Assembly (NCBI RefSeq): GCF_900102855.1 | Contig: NZ_FMWD01000005.1 | Coordinates: 231,203 to 295,202 of the forward strand | Direction of reading: 5' to 3' | From: Thiohalomonas denitrificans | GTDB taxonomy: Bacteria > Pseudomonadota > Gammaproteobacteria > Thiohalomonadales > Thiohalomonadaceae | DNA length: 64,000 nucleotides | In this document: piece by piece, positions 8,362 to 18,708 of the stretch | How positions within the stretch are numbered: the stretch's first letter is position 1 | Layout: every line of letters begins with the position of its first letter | Program-made: the position numbers and the translations under genes | Notes under the pieces: generated by a model | Database searches by the model: none | What the model was told of the DNA's origin: nothing | The model's input: the letters and a program-made list of their open reading frames with translations, nothing else

Positions 8362-11300
8362 CTAGTGGGGTTTTCCATGCCGGGAGGTGAATTCACGATG
8401 CCAGCCACTTAGTGCCTTGGCGGGCATCGGCCTGGCGAAGTAGTACCCCTGCACGTCCTCGCACTCCAGTCCGCGCAGCAGCGAGAACTCCGAGCCGGTC
8501 TCCACCCCCTCGGCAATAACCCGGAGACCGAGGTTCTTTCCCAAACCTATGATGGCCTCGGTGATGGTAAGGTCGGCGGGGTTCAGCTCCATGGAACGCA
8601 CGAACGACTGGTCCACCTTCAGCCGGTCGATAGGAAAACGGCGCAGATAACTCAGGCTGGAGTATCCGGTTCCGAAATCATCGATCGACAGCCCCAGCCC
8701 CATCGCTTTCAAGCGTTCCAGGGTACGGATCGTCGTCTCCACGTCGCGCATCAACATTCCTTCAGTGACTTCCACCTCGATGCAGGCCGGATCGGCACCC
8801 GTCTCCCGCAGGATACGGGCAAACAGATCCGGAAAATCAGGTCGATGAAACTGGACGGCCGAGACATTGATGGCCATGGTAATGTGCACACCATCATCGG
8901 CCCAGACACGCTGCTGCCGACACGCCTCGCGCAGAACCCACTCCCCGATGGCCACCATGGTGCCACTCTCTTCGGCGACTGAAATGAAATCGGACGGCAT
9001 GACAATCCCTTCCTTGCGGCGCCAGCGCAGCAAGGCCTCCACGCCGACCAACTGCTGGGTCACGGTATTCACCTGTGGCTGGTAGTAGAGGGTCAGTTCA
9101 TCCCGCTCAACCGCGGTTCGCAAGTTGTTTTCCAGGACCAACCGATCCCTGGCCCGTGCATTCAACTCGGGGATAAAGAACTGCATATTGTTACGGCCCT
9201 GCGCCTTGGCATGATAAAGCGCTGCACCCGAATTACGGATAAGCACCTCCACGTCATTGCCATCGTCCGGATAGACACTGACGCCAATACTGGTGGTCAT
9301 CCGCACATCCGTGCCGTCAATTCCGAAAGGAGTGGAAAGGGTATCCCTGACGCAGTTGGCGAAGTTCACGGCATCAGTGGGTTCCTTTATCCGAGAGAGC
9401 GTGACGATGAATTCATCGCCGCCACCGCGGGCGACGATATCGTCGGAGGCGGTGCAGCCGGGCAACTTTTCACCAAGCTCCCGCAAGATTTGATCGCCGG
9501 CACCGTGGCCCAACGATTCATTGATGGTTTTGAAGTGATCCACTCCCACCGTCAATACCGCCATTCGATACCCCTCCCGGCTTGCGTGGGCGATGGCCTG
9601 CTCAAGCCATTCCCGTAGCAGGCGACGGTTGGGAAGGCCCGTCAGCAGATCATGGCGGGCGAGAAAATCGATGCGCGCCTCGGCCTCCTTTCGTTCGCTG
9701 ATATCGGAGAACATGGCCACATAGTTGATCACTTTCCCCTGCTCATCGTGGACGGCGCTGATTGCCATCCACTCGGGATAGATCTCACCATCTTTGCGAC
9801 GGTCGTAGATTTCACCCTGCCAATGGCCCACCTCGTCGATGGTTTCCCAAATGGCCTGGAAAAACGCGTGGTCGTGGCGACCGGAAGAGAGGAAATGGGG
9901 ATCGTGCCCAATCGCTTCAGCCGGCGAATAGCCGGTTACACGGCTGAAGGCATCATTCACCAGGACGATTCGCCGCTCGGCATCGGTAATGAATATCCCC
10001 TCACTACTCGACTCGAACACCTTGGCCCACAGCCGCAACCGCTCTTCGACCTGCTTGCGTTCCGTGATATCAATAAGCGTACCGGCCATTCGCAGTGGCC
10101 GCCCATCCCGCCCCCTGCGCACGACCAGGCCACGGGCCAGCACCCATGCCACCCGTCCCGATTTGGTCTGTATCCGGTGCTCCGAGCGGTACTGCGGCAC
10201 CTCGCCCTTGAGGTGCGCTTCCAGTGCCGCCTTCACCTGCGGAAGATCTTCGGGATGGATAAGCTGCTCCCAACTTCCCAGGTCTTTGTTCAGCTCATCC
10301 GGTGCATAACCAAACAGCTCGGTGAAGCGCTCACTGAAGTAGCTCTGGCCAGTTTCGAAATCGATATCCCAGAAACCGTCCCGGGAACCTTCCAGTGCCA
10401 GTCGCAACCGCTCCTCACTGCTGCGGAGTGCCCGCATTGCCTCGATCTGTTCGGTCACATCGTCATAAACCACTACCACCTCGTTTGTGGGCAGACGGTA
10501 GAGCCAGATTTCGCGCCAGCCCCGGGTGTCGTCGTCCCGGTAAAATTGGGGCTCAAGATGTAGTGGCTCTCCGCTCTGCCACACCCTGCGCAAAGCGGAA
10601 GGTATTCCTATCGCATCGGCCCCGGGAAACGCGTCCGCCAGTGAACGATCAATCACATCAACCCGGTTGGCTCCCTCGATGCGCTCCAGAGCCTTGTTGA
10701 CATCGGAGAAGACGAAATCGTCACGCTCCGGCCGGTACTGGAAAACGGCCACTCCGCTGTTCATGTTGTTGAAAAGTTGCCGGTAGCGATATTCACTCTC
10801 GCGCAGCGCTGCCTCGGCCTGACGGCGGTTCGCCTCAAGCTGAAAGCTGTCGAATGCAAACGAGATGTCGAGCGCCATTTCGTTGAGCAACTCCAGCAGC
10901 TCCGCATCGAAAAAGCCGCTCTCCCGCGCACAAACGGCGAGCACACCCACCGGCTGGCCACCTTGGCGCAAGGGCAACGCGGCCCCCGAACGCAGCCCCC
11001 CCGCCGCCACTAATACCTGTCCGTCCACGGCAGCCGGCTCTGCTCCGAAGTCGTTACTGAACTGCAGCGCATCCTCACGCATTGCACCCAGGATCAGTCT
11101 GGGAATGCCCGTTACCTCCGCCTCCAGTGAAAGAACCAGATCACTACAGGGTGCAATGTCCCCATAAGAAGCGGCCGTGTAGAGCCGCTCATCCTCCCGC
11201 ATGCCAATCCAGGCAACGCGAAAGCCGCCGTAGTCGACAGCAATACGACAGATGTCCGCCAGCAGGTACTCCCGGTCCCGCTCCCGCACAATCGCCTGAT

Positions 11301-12774
11301 TGGTTTCACTGAGTGCCGCATAGAGATTGGTCAGGTGACGGATCCGCGCCTCTGCCGTTTTACGTTCGGTAATGTCGCGAACAATCGCCTGCAGGTAGAC
11401 GGCCTCTTCCACCTGAATGGCGCGAGCACTAACTTCCACCGGGAATTCACTGCCGTCGGCTCTCCAGTGAACGTTTTCATACCGCTCCGCCTCACCGGGC
11501 GTCGGGGGTTCGCCGCTCACCCGGTTGAGCGGGGTTACACCCTGGTGACACAGGTCCCCCCAGTGCCGACCAAGCAACCCGTCACGCCCGTACCCGTAGG
11601 TCTCCACAGCCCGATCATTGGCTTCCACGATACGGCCGCGGTTGTCGGTGAGCAGTATGATGTCGTTGGCGTATTTGGTGAGGTAATCAAAGTGCCGGGC
11701 CAGCGCCCTTTCTCGCAGTGCCGTCCAGTAGCGAAACGCACGGAAGTCGGCCTGCTGCTTTCGCCACCAGGACGCGGCAGCGACCGTCATACCCAGCAGT
11801 ATCAGAAGAAAGATGCCCGTCAGGTGAAAGGCCAGTTCATCTATGGGTGCAAACACTTCCTTTTGATCGATCTTGGCCACAAGGGCCCACGGGCTGAATC
11901 GGACCGGACGGGTTGCGGCAAGGACCGGCTCACCTCGATAGTCCACACCACTGAAAAACCCCTCCTCCAGAATGGCTTGTGCCCCTACTATTCCCGGAGT
12001 ATCCCGGGGCAAGGCCAGCGGCGCCTCCGCCTCCAGTAGCTGGCTGATAAAAACCACCTGCCCATTATCGGCGCTCACCAGCAGCAGCTCTGCAGTAGGG
12101 CTTGCAGTGGGCCAGGCGGTCAGGAGAGGATAAAAATGTACGTAGGGTACGATGTGCACGATCAATACACCGGCAACGGCATTCCCCTTGAGGAGCGGAA
12201 TGGAAAGCGTGAACCGAACCGGCTGGTCGCCCCCATCCGTGCGCCTGTAGTTGCTGAAATAGACCTGCCTGCTCTCCACCGTCCGATCCACGTCTTCTGA
12301 AAACCGGCCCCCGCGCACCTCTCCCGCCTCCACCACTACCGTCCCGTCGGCAGCCACTATCTGCACGGTCTCATAACGGTCCTGCTCGGCGAGGGCCTGG
12401 AGGGATTCGGTCAGGTTCCCCTCCTGCTGCAGCGAAATGTCTTCTCCGTCCAGCAACTGCAGTGCCGTCCGGCGAAAGGACTCCCGCTCGAGCAGTAGTT
12501 GCATGTCACTGACCCGATCTTCCTGCCAGATGGTAACCTGCTGCGACTTGTTACTGACGACGGCATCCAGCTCCGCCCAGGTCTGCTCCAAGGCTTCAGT
12601 GTGCTGCTGGTTCCAGATCCCATACGCCGCCAACGCCAGCAGGATTACGGCTCCGACGAACGCGAGAATGAACCGCGGACGAAAGCGTTGCAGATCGGGG
12701 GGGCGACCAGGAAAATCATCCCTCTCCGATTCAATATGAGTGGAATCCGGTAGTTGGGGCTCCTGTCCCCGCAT
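8362..12774 (-). CDS. Multi-PAS/GAF GGDEF-EAL membrane sensor
   Basis: A 1470-aa c-di-GMP enzyme. Order: membrane helix about 34-54, periplasmic dCache-like sensor 55-315, membrane helix 317-336, PAS about 365-475 (KYANDIILLTDNRGRIVEAN), GAF 500-645, PAS 655-780, PAS 785-910 (ending IDITERK), PAS 912-1030, GGDEF 1035-1200 and EAL 1212-1460. The EAL domain keeps EALLRW, the DDFGTGYSSLSYL loop and KVDQSFV and looks active as a phosphodiesterase. The GGDEF signature is present (GGGDEF, 1117-1122), but the usual LDxDxFK reads VGVDHFK, replacing the first metal-binding Asp with Gly, so cyclase activity is doubtful. It is divergent from the globin-coupled cyclase at 12978. Confidence 0.93.
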   Translation of the reverse strand: MRGQEPQLPDSTHIESERDDFPGRPPDLQRFRPRFILAFVGAVILLALAAYGIWNQQHTEALEQTWAELDAVVSNKSQQVTIWQEDRVSDMQLLLERESFRRTALQLLDGEDISLQQEGNLTESLQALAEQDRYETVQIVAADGTVVVEAGEVRGGRFSEDVDRTVESRQVYFSNYRRTDGGDQPVRFTLSIPLLKGNAVAGVLIVHIVPYVHFYPLLTAWPTASPTAELLLVSADNGQVVFISQLLEAEAPLALPRDTPGIVGAQAILEEGFFSGVDYRGEPVLAATRPVRFSPWALVAKIDQKEVFAPIDELAFHLTGIFLLILLGMTVAAASWWRKQQADFRAFRYWTALRERALARHFDYLTKYANDIILLTDNRGRIVEANDRAVETYGYGRDGLLGRHWGDLCHQGVTPLNRVSGEPPTPGEAERYENVHWRADGSEFPVEVSARAIQVEEAVYLQAIVRDITERKTAEARIRHLTNLYAALSETNQAIVRERDREYLLADICRIAVDYGGFRVAWIGMREDERLYTAASYGDIAPCSDLVLSLEAEVTGIPRLILGAMREDALQFSNDFGAEPAAVDGQVLVAAGGLRSGAALPLRQGGQPVGVLAVCARESGFFDAELLELLNEMALDISFAFDSFQLEANRRQAEAALRESEYRYRQLFNNMNSGVAVFQYRPERDDFVFSDVNKALERIEGANRVDVIDRSLADAFPGADAIGIPSALRRVWQSGEPLHLEPQFYRDDDTRGWREIWLYRLPTNEVVVVYDDVTEQIEAMRALRSSEERLRLALEGSRDGFWDIDFETGQSYFSERFTELFGYAPDELNKDLGSWEQLIHPEDLPQVKAALEAHLKGEVPQYRSEHRIQTKSGRVAWVLARGLVVRRGRDGRPLRMAGTLIDITERKQVEERLRLWAKVFESSSEGIFITDAERRIVLVNDAFSRVTGYSPAEAIGHDPHFLSSGRHDHAFFQAIWETIDEVGHWQGEIYDRRKDGEIYPEWMAISAVHDEQGKVINYVAMFSDISERKEAEARIDFLARHDLLTGLPNRRLLREWLEQAIAHASREGYRMAVLTVGVDHFKTINESLGHGAGDQILRELGEKLPGCTASDDIVARGGGDEFIVTLSRIKEPTDAVNFANCVRDTLSTPFGIDGTDVRMTTSIGVSVYPDDGNDVEVLIRNSGAALYHAKAQGRNNMQFFIPELNARARDRLVLENNLRTAVERDELTLYYQPQVNTVTQQLVGVEALLRWRRKEGIVMPSDFISVAEESGTMVAIGEWVLREACRQQRVWADDGVHITMAINVSAVQFHRPDFPDLFARILRETGADPACIEVEVTEGMLMRDVETTIRTLERLKAMGLGLSIDDFGTGYSSLSYLRRFPIDRLKVDQSFVRSMELNPADLTITEAIIGLGKNLGLRVIAEGVETGSEFSLLRGLECEDVQGYYFARPMPAKALSGWHREFTSRHGKPH

Positions 12775-12977
12775 TCTGCTTTGTCCCCTCCTACGAATAA
12801 AGTCTGTCCGGGCGTGCCCTTACTGCCGGCAACCCGGGTTTGGTCTCCGTATAACTTTAGACTTATCCGTGCCGGTCAGACTTCGGCCAAACCGGTCGAT
12901 ATCCACGTGGGGCCGAACCGAGCACTGCTAAACTCGGGAGATGAAAGGATTTCGTCTTCGCTACTCGGGATCCGGCG

Positions 12978-14279
12978 ATGAGTGACACCCGCCCCCTGGC
13001 GCACTCTCTGGAGCCCTTCAATGAACACCTCGAGTCGATCTTCGAGGCGTTTTATGAACGCCTGATGTCGGACCGTCACTTCTCGGTCTTTTTTCGTAAC
13101 GACAACGAAGTCCGAAGCCTGGTGGTCCGCCAGAGGGAACATCTGCGCGCGGCCCTGTACGAAGACGAAGCACACCTGAAGACCCGCTACCGGGAATTGG
13201 GGCACCTCCATCATCGTATCTTCGTTCCCTATCCCGACTTCTCCGTCGGCATCGATTTTCTGGCCGAACAATTTTACGCAGTGGTCTCCAGGATGCCCGA
13301 CAACACCAACTGTTCGGCCGAACAGGTGTTCCAGTTTTTCCACAAGGTCAAGAACTACACCGCCAGGGGATATCTGGACTGTATGCTGGAAGAGGACAAG
13401 GCCAATCTGGAAGTCTTTATCGAGCATATGCAGGAGTCGCGGGAGAGTCTTTCGGGACTACTCATGAAGCGTCTCTCCTGGTTGAACCGGATGTTGCGGG
13501 CCATCGAAAGGGAAGACGAGGATATCCTGCCGGATCTGGAGATGGACAATTCGGAGTTCATCGAATGGATCCTGAGCGACGATGCTGCACGCTACATTGT
13601 CCGTGACGAGGATCGGATCAAACTGTTCGATCTGAATCGACGCATCTTTACCGACGCACGAAACATCTTCTATTTCATCAAGACGGGGCACTATACCGAG
13701 GTGCTGGTGATGTTCACCACCATCAGCAAACACCTGTTGACCCTGACCCATCTGGTGACTGTATTCATTGCCAATTACAAGATGCGGCACATGGTCCGTG
13801 ACCCGCTGACCGGCCTGCTCAATCGCCAGACCATGAAAGACAATATCCGGCAGAAGCTTCGACTCTCCGTATTGAGTCAACGGCCGATCTCCGTGATCCT
13901 GACGGACCTGGATGATTTCAAGCAGGTCAACGACCAATTCGGTCACGTCGCCGGAGACTGTATTCTGAGGCGCAGCGCCGAGATCCTGCAGCGGTTCATA
14001 CGCACCAGTGATTCCGCCTACCGGTTTGGTGGCGAAGAGTTTCTGTTGCTGCTGGAGGACACTGACGAAAAGGGCGCCCGGGTGGTAGCCGAGAGCATCC
14101 GTGAGGCCGTCGCCGATACACTCTTCCAGTGCGAGGAGCATCAACTGCGCATCACCATGAGCCTGGGAGTCGCCACCAACCAGGGCAGCCGCCAGTATTC
14201 CCCCGTCAATCTCATCAGCATTGCCGACGCCGGGCTCTACCGGGCAAAACGAGGTGGCAAGAACCGGGTCGGCTCGTGA
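12978..14279 (+). CDS. Globin-coupled diguanylate cyclase
   Basis: A 433-aa soluble protein. Residues about 10-160 are a globin-coupled-sensor domain: ELGHLHHRIFVPYPDF matches the conserved F-helix region, with His78 the best candidate proximal haem ligand. A helical linker (about 165-270) leads to a GGDEF domain (275-430) with DPLTGLLNR, TDLDDFKQVND and GGEEF at 351-355. An inhibitory RxxD site (RTSD) lies five residues before GGEEF, so product inhibition by c-di-GMP is likely. By analogy with DosC/BpeGReg-type proteins it should make c-di-GMP in response to O2 or another haem ligand. Divergent from the large GGDEF-EAL gene, with about 200 bp between the starts. Confidence 0.88.
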   Translation: MSDTRPLAHSLEPFNEHLESIFEAFYERLMSDRHFSVFFRNDNEVRSLVVRQREHLRAALYEDEAHLKTRYRELGHLHHRIFVPYPDFSVGIDFLAEQFYAVVSRMPDNTNCSAEQVFQFFHKVKNYTARGYLDCMLEEDKANLEVFIEHMQESRESLSGLLMKRLSWLNRMLRAIEREDEDILPDLEMDNSEFIEWILSDDAARYIVRDEDRIKLFDLNRRIFTDARNIFYFIKTGHYTEVLVMFTTISKHLLTLTHLVTVFIANYKMRHMVRDPLTGLLNRQTMKDNIRQKLRLSVLSQRPISVILTDLDDFKQVNDQFGHVAGDCILRRSAEILQRFIRTSDSAYRFGGEEFLLLLEDTDEKGARVVAESIREAVADTLFQCEEHQLRITMSLGVATNQGSRQYSPVNLISIADAGLYRAKRGGKNRVGS

Positions 14280-14735
14280 TCCCCACAACGCCCGGCGCGG
14301 CCGAGCAATCCCTGTCGCCGACGCAGAAGTGTGACACGTTGGCCCTGCTCCAGGCTTTATCTGGCTTGACCTGAAAGGGCACGTGAGGATAATAAAGCCA
14401 ATAGTCGCAGATAGGGAACTGCCTGGATGTACCGGTGTAAAAGCAATAACAGGGTAAACGGCGGCAAAAATCGGCAACTGGCACGGCATGCGGTTTCATC
14501 GGCCACTTTGAAAAAACCTCGTGAAAACACCTCAGGGGCCGCGGTACGCCCCCTCCCTTCCCCGGGTTGCCGGAGATCGACCCGAATCTCCGGATTCAGT
14601 TTCCCTGCCCTCGCCGGATCCCGTCTCACCGCCACGACCAGGCGCCTGAGAAAAACCTAGGGAACTCTCTCGTTCGAAGTCGAGTAATCGCTCTCTCACC
14701 TGCCCTACTCTCAACCCGGCAGTAATGATATCCGC
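14280..14735. other. Intergenic stretch without a recognised gene
   Basis: I see no convincing coding frame, RNA gene or strong terminator in these 456 bases between two c-di-GMP genes. Short open frames on both strands lack ribosome-binding sites and family signatures. Confidence 0.5.
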
Positions 14736-17585
14736 ATGTCGCCACCGCCATTGAAAACCAGCCGATCCCATGTTGTCCGCTACGCGGCGATTCTGGCGTT
14801 GGCCTGGACGGTCACAATTATCGTGCTGGTGTTGTGGGATTCGCACCAGGACAGGCGTATCACTGAGGATTTGGCCTTCAGCGAAGGAAATATCCACTTC
14901 GACAAGGATCAGGCATTCCGCCAATGGGTCAACTCCCATGGCCGAATCTACGTACCAGTCACCGAAGAGAACCCACCCAATCCCTACCTGGCCCATGTCC
15001 CCGAACAGATCATCAAGTCTCCGTCCGGGCAGGTCTTTACACTGCTAAACCCCGCCAGCACCATCCGCCAGATCGAAACTCGCTTTAGCAAGCTCTATGG
15101 CGTGGCCGGCCGGATTACCGGTTTACAGCCCCTGCGCCCCGAAAACGCGCCGGACCCGTGGGAACGCAACGCTCTGGCACAATTGCGTGAAGGTGCTGAA
15201 CAAATCCACGAATTTACACAGTTCAACGGACAGCCGTTTCTACGCCTGATGCGGCCGATGGTGATTCAGGAGGAGTGCCTGCTGTGCCATGGTCAGCAAG
15301 GCTTCGAGGTAGGCGAGATCAACGGCGGCGTCAGCATCAGTGTCCCCATGGAGGGTTATCTGGCTCGGGAGCAGAAGGAACAGTTCGAGCGAAATGTCAG
15401 TTTCACGTTCCTGTGGCTGCTCGGACTCATCGGTATCGGTGTAGGAGGACGGCGCCTGCAGGTTCATGACCACGGGCGTGTCAGCGCTCTCGAACAGGTG
15501 CGCCAGGGAGAAGCGCGTAAACGCGCTATCCTCGATTCCGCCCTTGACTGCATCATCACCATTGATGGTGACGATCGGGTACTGGAGTTCAATCCCGCTG
15601 CCGAACGGGTGTTCGGATACAGCCGTAACCAGATCATCGGCCGGGAGTTAGCAGAAATGCTGATCCCACCCCATTTGCGCGAATACCACCGCCAGGGACT
15701 ACGGCGCTACCTGGCAAATGGCGAGGCAAAGGTCATGGGACGACGTATAGAGACCACCGCGTTGCGTGCCGATGGTGAAACATTTCCCGTGGAGTTGGCC
15801 ATCACCCATGTGGAGCGTACCGAACGACCGCTGTTTACCGCCTACATTCGCGACATCAGTGACCAAGTGGAGGCTGAACATGCACTTCGGGAAAGCGAAG
15901 AGCGGTACGCCTTGGCAGCCCGGGGCGCGAATGACGGGCTCTGGGATTGGAATCTTGTCACAGATCGGGTCTACTACTCCGAGCGCTATCAGGACCTGCT
16001 CGGGCTGAAGCAGCAGGAACACACGGCATCACCCGAGCACTGGCTGGAACGAATCCACCCGCAGGATCGCCTTGAGGTGACCGCCGACCTCGAGGCTCAC
16101 CTGGCCGATGCCAGTGCCCACTTCGCCAGTGAACACCGGGTGTGGCACGAGGATGGAGCCTATCGCTGGGTACTCGCCCGTGGACTGGCAGTCCGGGATG
16201 AAACGGGCAAACCCTACCGTCTTGCCGGTTCATTGTCGGATGTCACCGAACGTCGAGTGGCCGAAGAGCAGCTGCGTCACGATGCATTCCATGATGCCCT
16301 CACCGGACTCTCCAACCGCGCTCTGTTCCTGGACCACCTCGATATCGCCGTGCGCCGGGCGCAACGGGTGTCCCACTATCGCTTCGCCGTTCTGTTCCTC
16401 GACCTGGACCGCTTCAAGCTCATCAATGACGGGCTTGGACACCTGGCCGGTGACGAACTGCTGGTGACCACCGGCCGGCGGCTGGCTGAATGCGTTCGCC
16501 CCGACGATACCGTGGCCCGGCTCGGTGGTGACGAATTTGCCGTACTGGTCGAGGATATCGAGGAGCTGGAAACCGCAGAGGAGCTCGCTCGACAGATCAT
16601 CGATATGCTTTCACGGCCGGTTTCCGTGGGTGCACAGAGAGTGACGACAACCTGCTCGATTGGCATCGCCTGGAGCCGTAACAGCACCGGCTACAGCCGC
16701 GGTGAGGAATTGTTGCGCGACGCCGACACTGCCATGTACCAGGCCAAGCTGCAGGGTAAAGCCCGTTACGCCGTATTCGAAACAGGAATGCACCTGAAGG
16801 TGCTGAGTCAGCTGCAGCTGGAAAACGATCTGCGGGGGGCGCTTGATCGTGGAGAGTTACACCTCGCCTATCAGCCGATCATCAATCTCAACAACGGGCG
16901 CGTATACGGCTTCGAGGCCCTGTTGCGGTGGATGCATCCTGAGCGTGGCCAACTCTCCCCGCTGGATTTCATCCCCGTCGCGGAGGAATCCGGACTGATC
17001 GTTCCCATCGGACGCTGGGTGCTCAAGGAGGCGTGTCGGCAACTGCAGAAATGGCAGGCGCAGTTCGACCCATGGCTGAGCATGAGCATCAATGTCTCCC
17101 CCATGCAGTTTACGGAGGCATCACTATCAGAAACCGTTGCCAAACTGCTCCAGCAGCTGCAGCTGAGCCCGGAAACCGTCAAACTGGAATTGACCGAAAG
17201 TACCTTGCTGGACAACGAGGATGTCAGCAGCCGCCTGCATGCGCTGCGCGATCTCGGGGTTGGATTGTGCATCGACGACTTCGGGACCGGCTACTCTGCG
17301 ATGAGTTATCTGCACCGGTTCCCCGTCACGGTGCTCAAAGTGGACCGCGCCTTTGTCAGCCGACTGGTTAGCGGCGGCAAGGAGACCGTCGCCACGATCG
17401 TCGCCCTGGCCGACAGTCTGGGGCTGGAGGTGATCGCCGAAGGAGTGGAGACCGGGATCCAGGCAGACCTGCTGCGTACTGTCGGCTGTCGACTGGTTCA
17501 GGGCCACTACTTTTCACGTGCACTCTCCGCAGGCGAGATTGGCTCCTTTCTGGAAGAAAGCTTGTGGTGCGCCGGCAGCCGGTAA
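14736..17585 (+). CDS. Haem c-binding (Tll0287-like/DUF3365) PAS GGDEF-EAL sensor
   Basis: A 949-aa inner-membrane c-di-GMP enzyme. Helix about 14-34 is followed by a periplasmic DUF3365/Tll0287-like domain (about 40-215) carrying one c-type haem motif, CLLCH at 181-185, then a second helix 222-240. Cytoplasmic PAS domains follow at 260-380 and 385-510, GGDEF at 515-685 (FLDLDRFKLIND, RLGGDEFAV) and EAL at 697-945 (FEALLRW, DDFGTGYSAMSYL, LKVDRAFV). Both catalytic motifs are intact, so it may be bifunctional. The haem suggests periplasmic redox or gas sensing. A stand-alone protein with the same domain is encoded at 59074-59862. Confidence 0.93.
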   Translation: MSPPPLKTSRSHVVRYAAILALAWTVTIIVLVLWDSHQDRRITEDLAFSEGNIHFDKDQAFRQWVNSHGRIYVPVTEENPPNPYLAHVPEQIIKSPSGQVFTLLNPASTIRQIETRFSKLYGVAGRITGLQPLRPENAPDPWERNALAQLREGAEQIHEFTQFNGQPFLRLMRPMVIQEECLLCHGQQGFEVGEINGGVSISVPMEGYLAREQKEQFERNVSFTFLWLLGLIGIGVGGRRLQVHDHGRVSALEQVRQGEARKRAILDSALDCIITIDGDDRVLEFNPAAERVFGYSRNQIIGRELAEMLIPPHLREYHRQGLRRYLANGEAKVMGRRIETTALRADGETFPVELAITHVERTERPLFTAYIRDISDQVEAEHALRESEERYALAARGANDGLWDWNLVTDRVYYSERYQDLLGLKQQEHTASPEHWLERIHPQDRLEVTADLEAHLADASAHFASEHRVWHEDGAYRWVLARGLAVRDETGKPYRLAGSLSDVTERRVAEEQLRHDAFHDALTGLSNRALFLDHLDIAVRRAQRVSHYRFAVLFLDLDRFKLINDGLGHLAGDELLVTTGRRLAECVRPDDTVARLGGDEFAVLVEDIEELETAEELARQIIDMLSRPVSVGAQRVTTTCSIGIAWSRNSTGYSRGEELLRDADTAMYQAKLQGKARYAVFETGMHLKVLSQLQLENDLRGALDRGELHLAYQPIINLNNGRVYGFEALLRWMHPERGQLSPLDFIPVAEESGLIVPIGRWVLKEACRQLQKWQAQFDPWLSMSINVSPMQFTEASLSETVAKLLQQLQLSPETVKLELTESTLLDNEDVSSRLHALRDLGVGLCIDDFGTGYSAMSYLHRFPVTVLKVDRAFVSRLVSGGKETVATIVALADSLGLEVIAEGVETGIQADLLRTVGCRLVQGHYFSRALSAGEIGSFLEESLWCAGSR

Positions 17586-17827
17586 TCGTCACTTTCCTTG
17601 CGGCTCCATCTGCAGACCTGCAGTTCCCACCCCCTGGCCGTGCAGCACTATAGAGTCACGCCCCATCGAATCCGAACAACGATGTTTTTGTTCGCCAGCG
17701 GGTTAACGCAAAAACAACAAGTTAGGAGCAATTATCCATTTCTAACGGCGATCAGGAGGAAAAATTCGCTGAGTTCGACAATACTTCTGCGTTAGGAACC
17801 GTTACGGACAACAACGGCAGGATGCTT

Positions 17828-18082
17828 ATGACTAACCGGAACTGGACCGAAGCACAACTGAAAGCCGATTTGGAAGAACTTCATCAACTGTTCGACCGGG
17901 CGACCAGGGAATCCCGTGGGAGCCCCGATGATATCCTTGCCCAACGGTTGTTCCAACAGCTGATTCGGCGCAGACGGATGCAAATCGGGACCATTCGCCA
18001 ACGTTCGGCCTGTGTGGGATGTGACATCGGGGGCCCCACCTCCGCCGCCTCTGAGCCCGGAGAGGCCTGTCGCCGAGCCTAG
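17828..18082 (+). CDS. Small hypothetical protein
   Basis: An 84-aa protein of unknown function. The start at 17828 is preferred to the ATG six bases earlier because the AGGA ribosome-binding site overlaps that first ATG. The N-terminal about 60 residues are strongly helical and charged (NWTEAQLKADLEELHQLFDR, FQQLIRRRRMQIGTIRQR). The C-terminal tail has CVGC and is low in order-promoting residues. The stop lies two bases before the left end of the inverted-repeat element at 18082, so the element may have altered its natural 3' end. Confidence 0.5.
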   Translation: MTNRNWTEAQLKADLEELHQLFDRATRESRGSPDDILAQRLFQQLIRRRRMQIGTIRQRSACVGCDIGGPTSAASEPGEACRRA

Positions 18083-18552
18083 TGGTCCATGCGGAAAATA
18101 GTGTGGCACTCAGAGCCCCACTAATGCACCAAGGCAAGGCGCGCTGCGCAGGGAATGGCGCACCGGGGCCGGATGCCTGTAGGTCGGCCTTTAGGCCGTA
18201 ATCGGGTTCCGACGTGCTAAAGCCCGACCTACATCGCCGACGACAGGACCAGCGCGCCCTTTGATGTGCAGGGATGCACGAATACCGCGAGCGCAAGGAT
18301 GCGCAGGAGCGGCCCAATCAGCGCACAAATCCGCCGGGAGCGGATTTGGACAACCGTAGGCTGGGCCCGAAGGTTGGCCCCCATGGACGGGGGCCGCAAC
18401 GCAGCATTGGCCCATTAGAGGGGCTGACTTCGGGCCGGCTCACAAGCCCCCTCGGCTGCGTTGCAGTCGCTTGAATTGGCTACGGCTCCTTCGCCTTGCC
18501 GAGGGCGCTTGTGAGACCGGCTGAGCGTTGCACTATTTTCCGCATGGACCAC
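18082..18552. mobile_element. MITE-like non-coding element with 22-bp perfect terminal inverted repeats
   Basis: The ends 18082-18103 (GTGGTCCATGCGGAAAATAG...) and 18531-18552 are exact inverse complements over 22 bases and enclose about 470 bp. A second nested pair, GGCAAGGCG (18132-18140) and CGCCTTGCC (18492-18500), and several further palindromes lie inside, including TGTAGGTCGG...CCGACCTACA near 18178-18236. No transposase or other plausible coding frame is present. It fits a miniature inverted-repeat element mobilised in trans or a large structured repeat. I could not identify clear target-site duplications. Confidence 0.6.
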
Positions 18553-18708
18553 CAGGAGCCTGTCCGAGAACAGACTGACCTACTGCGGTCAAACTCTTTC
18601 CTGCTGGCGGAGCGGACAACCGGTTCCGGGGCTGGCGCCCTGACCGGACGCACGAAAACGATACTGTTCTAAACTGCCGGTAACGGAAAAGACACGGAGG
18701 TCTGACCC

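Noticed and set aside
18178-18245. Structured ncRNA gene within the inverted-repeat element
   Set aside because: The TGTAGGTCGG palindrome is a common intergenic repeat type, and no promoter or terminator frames it.
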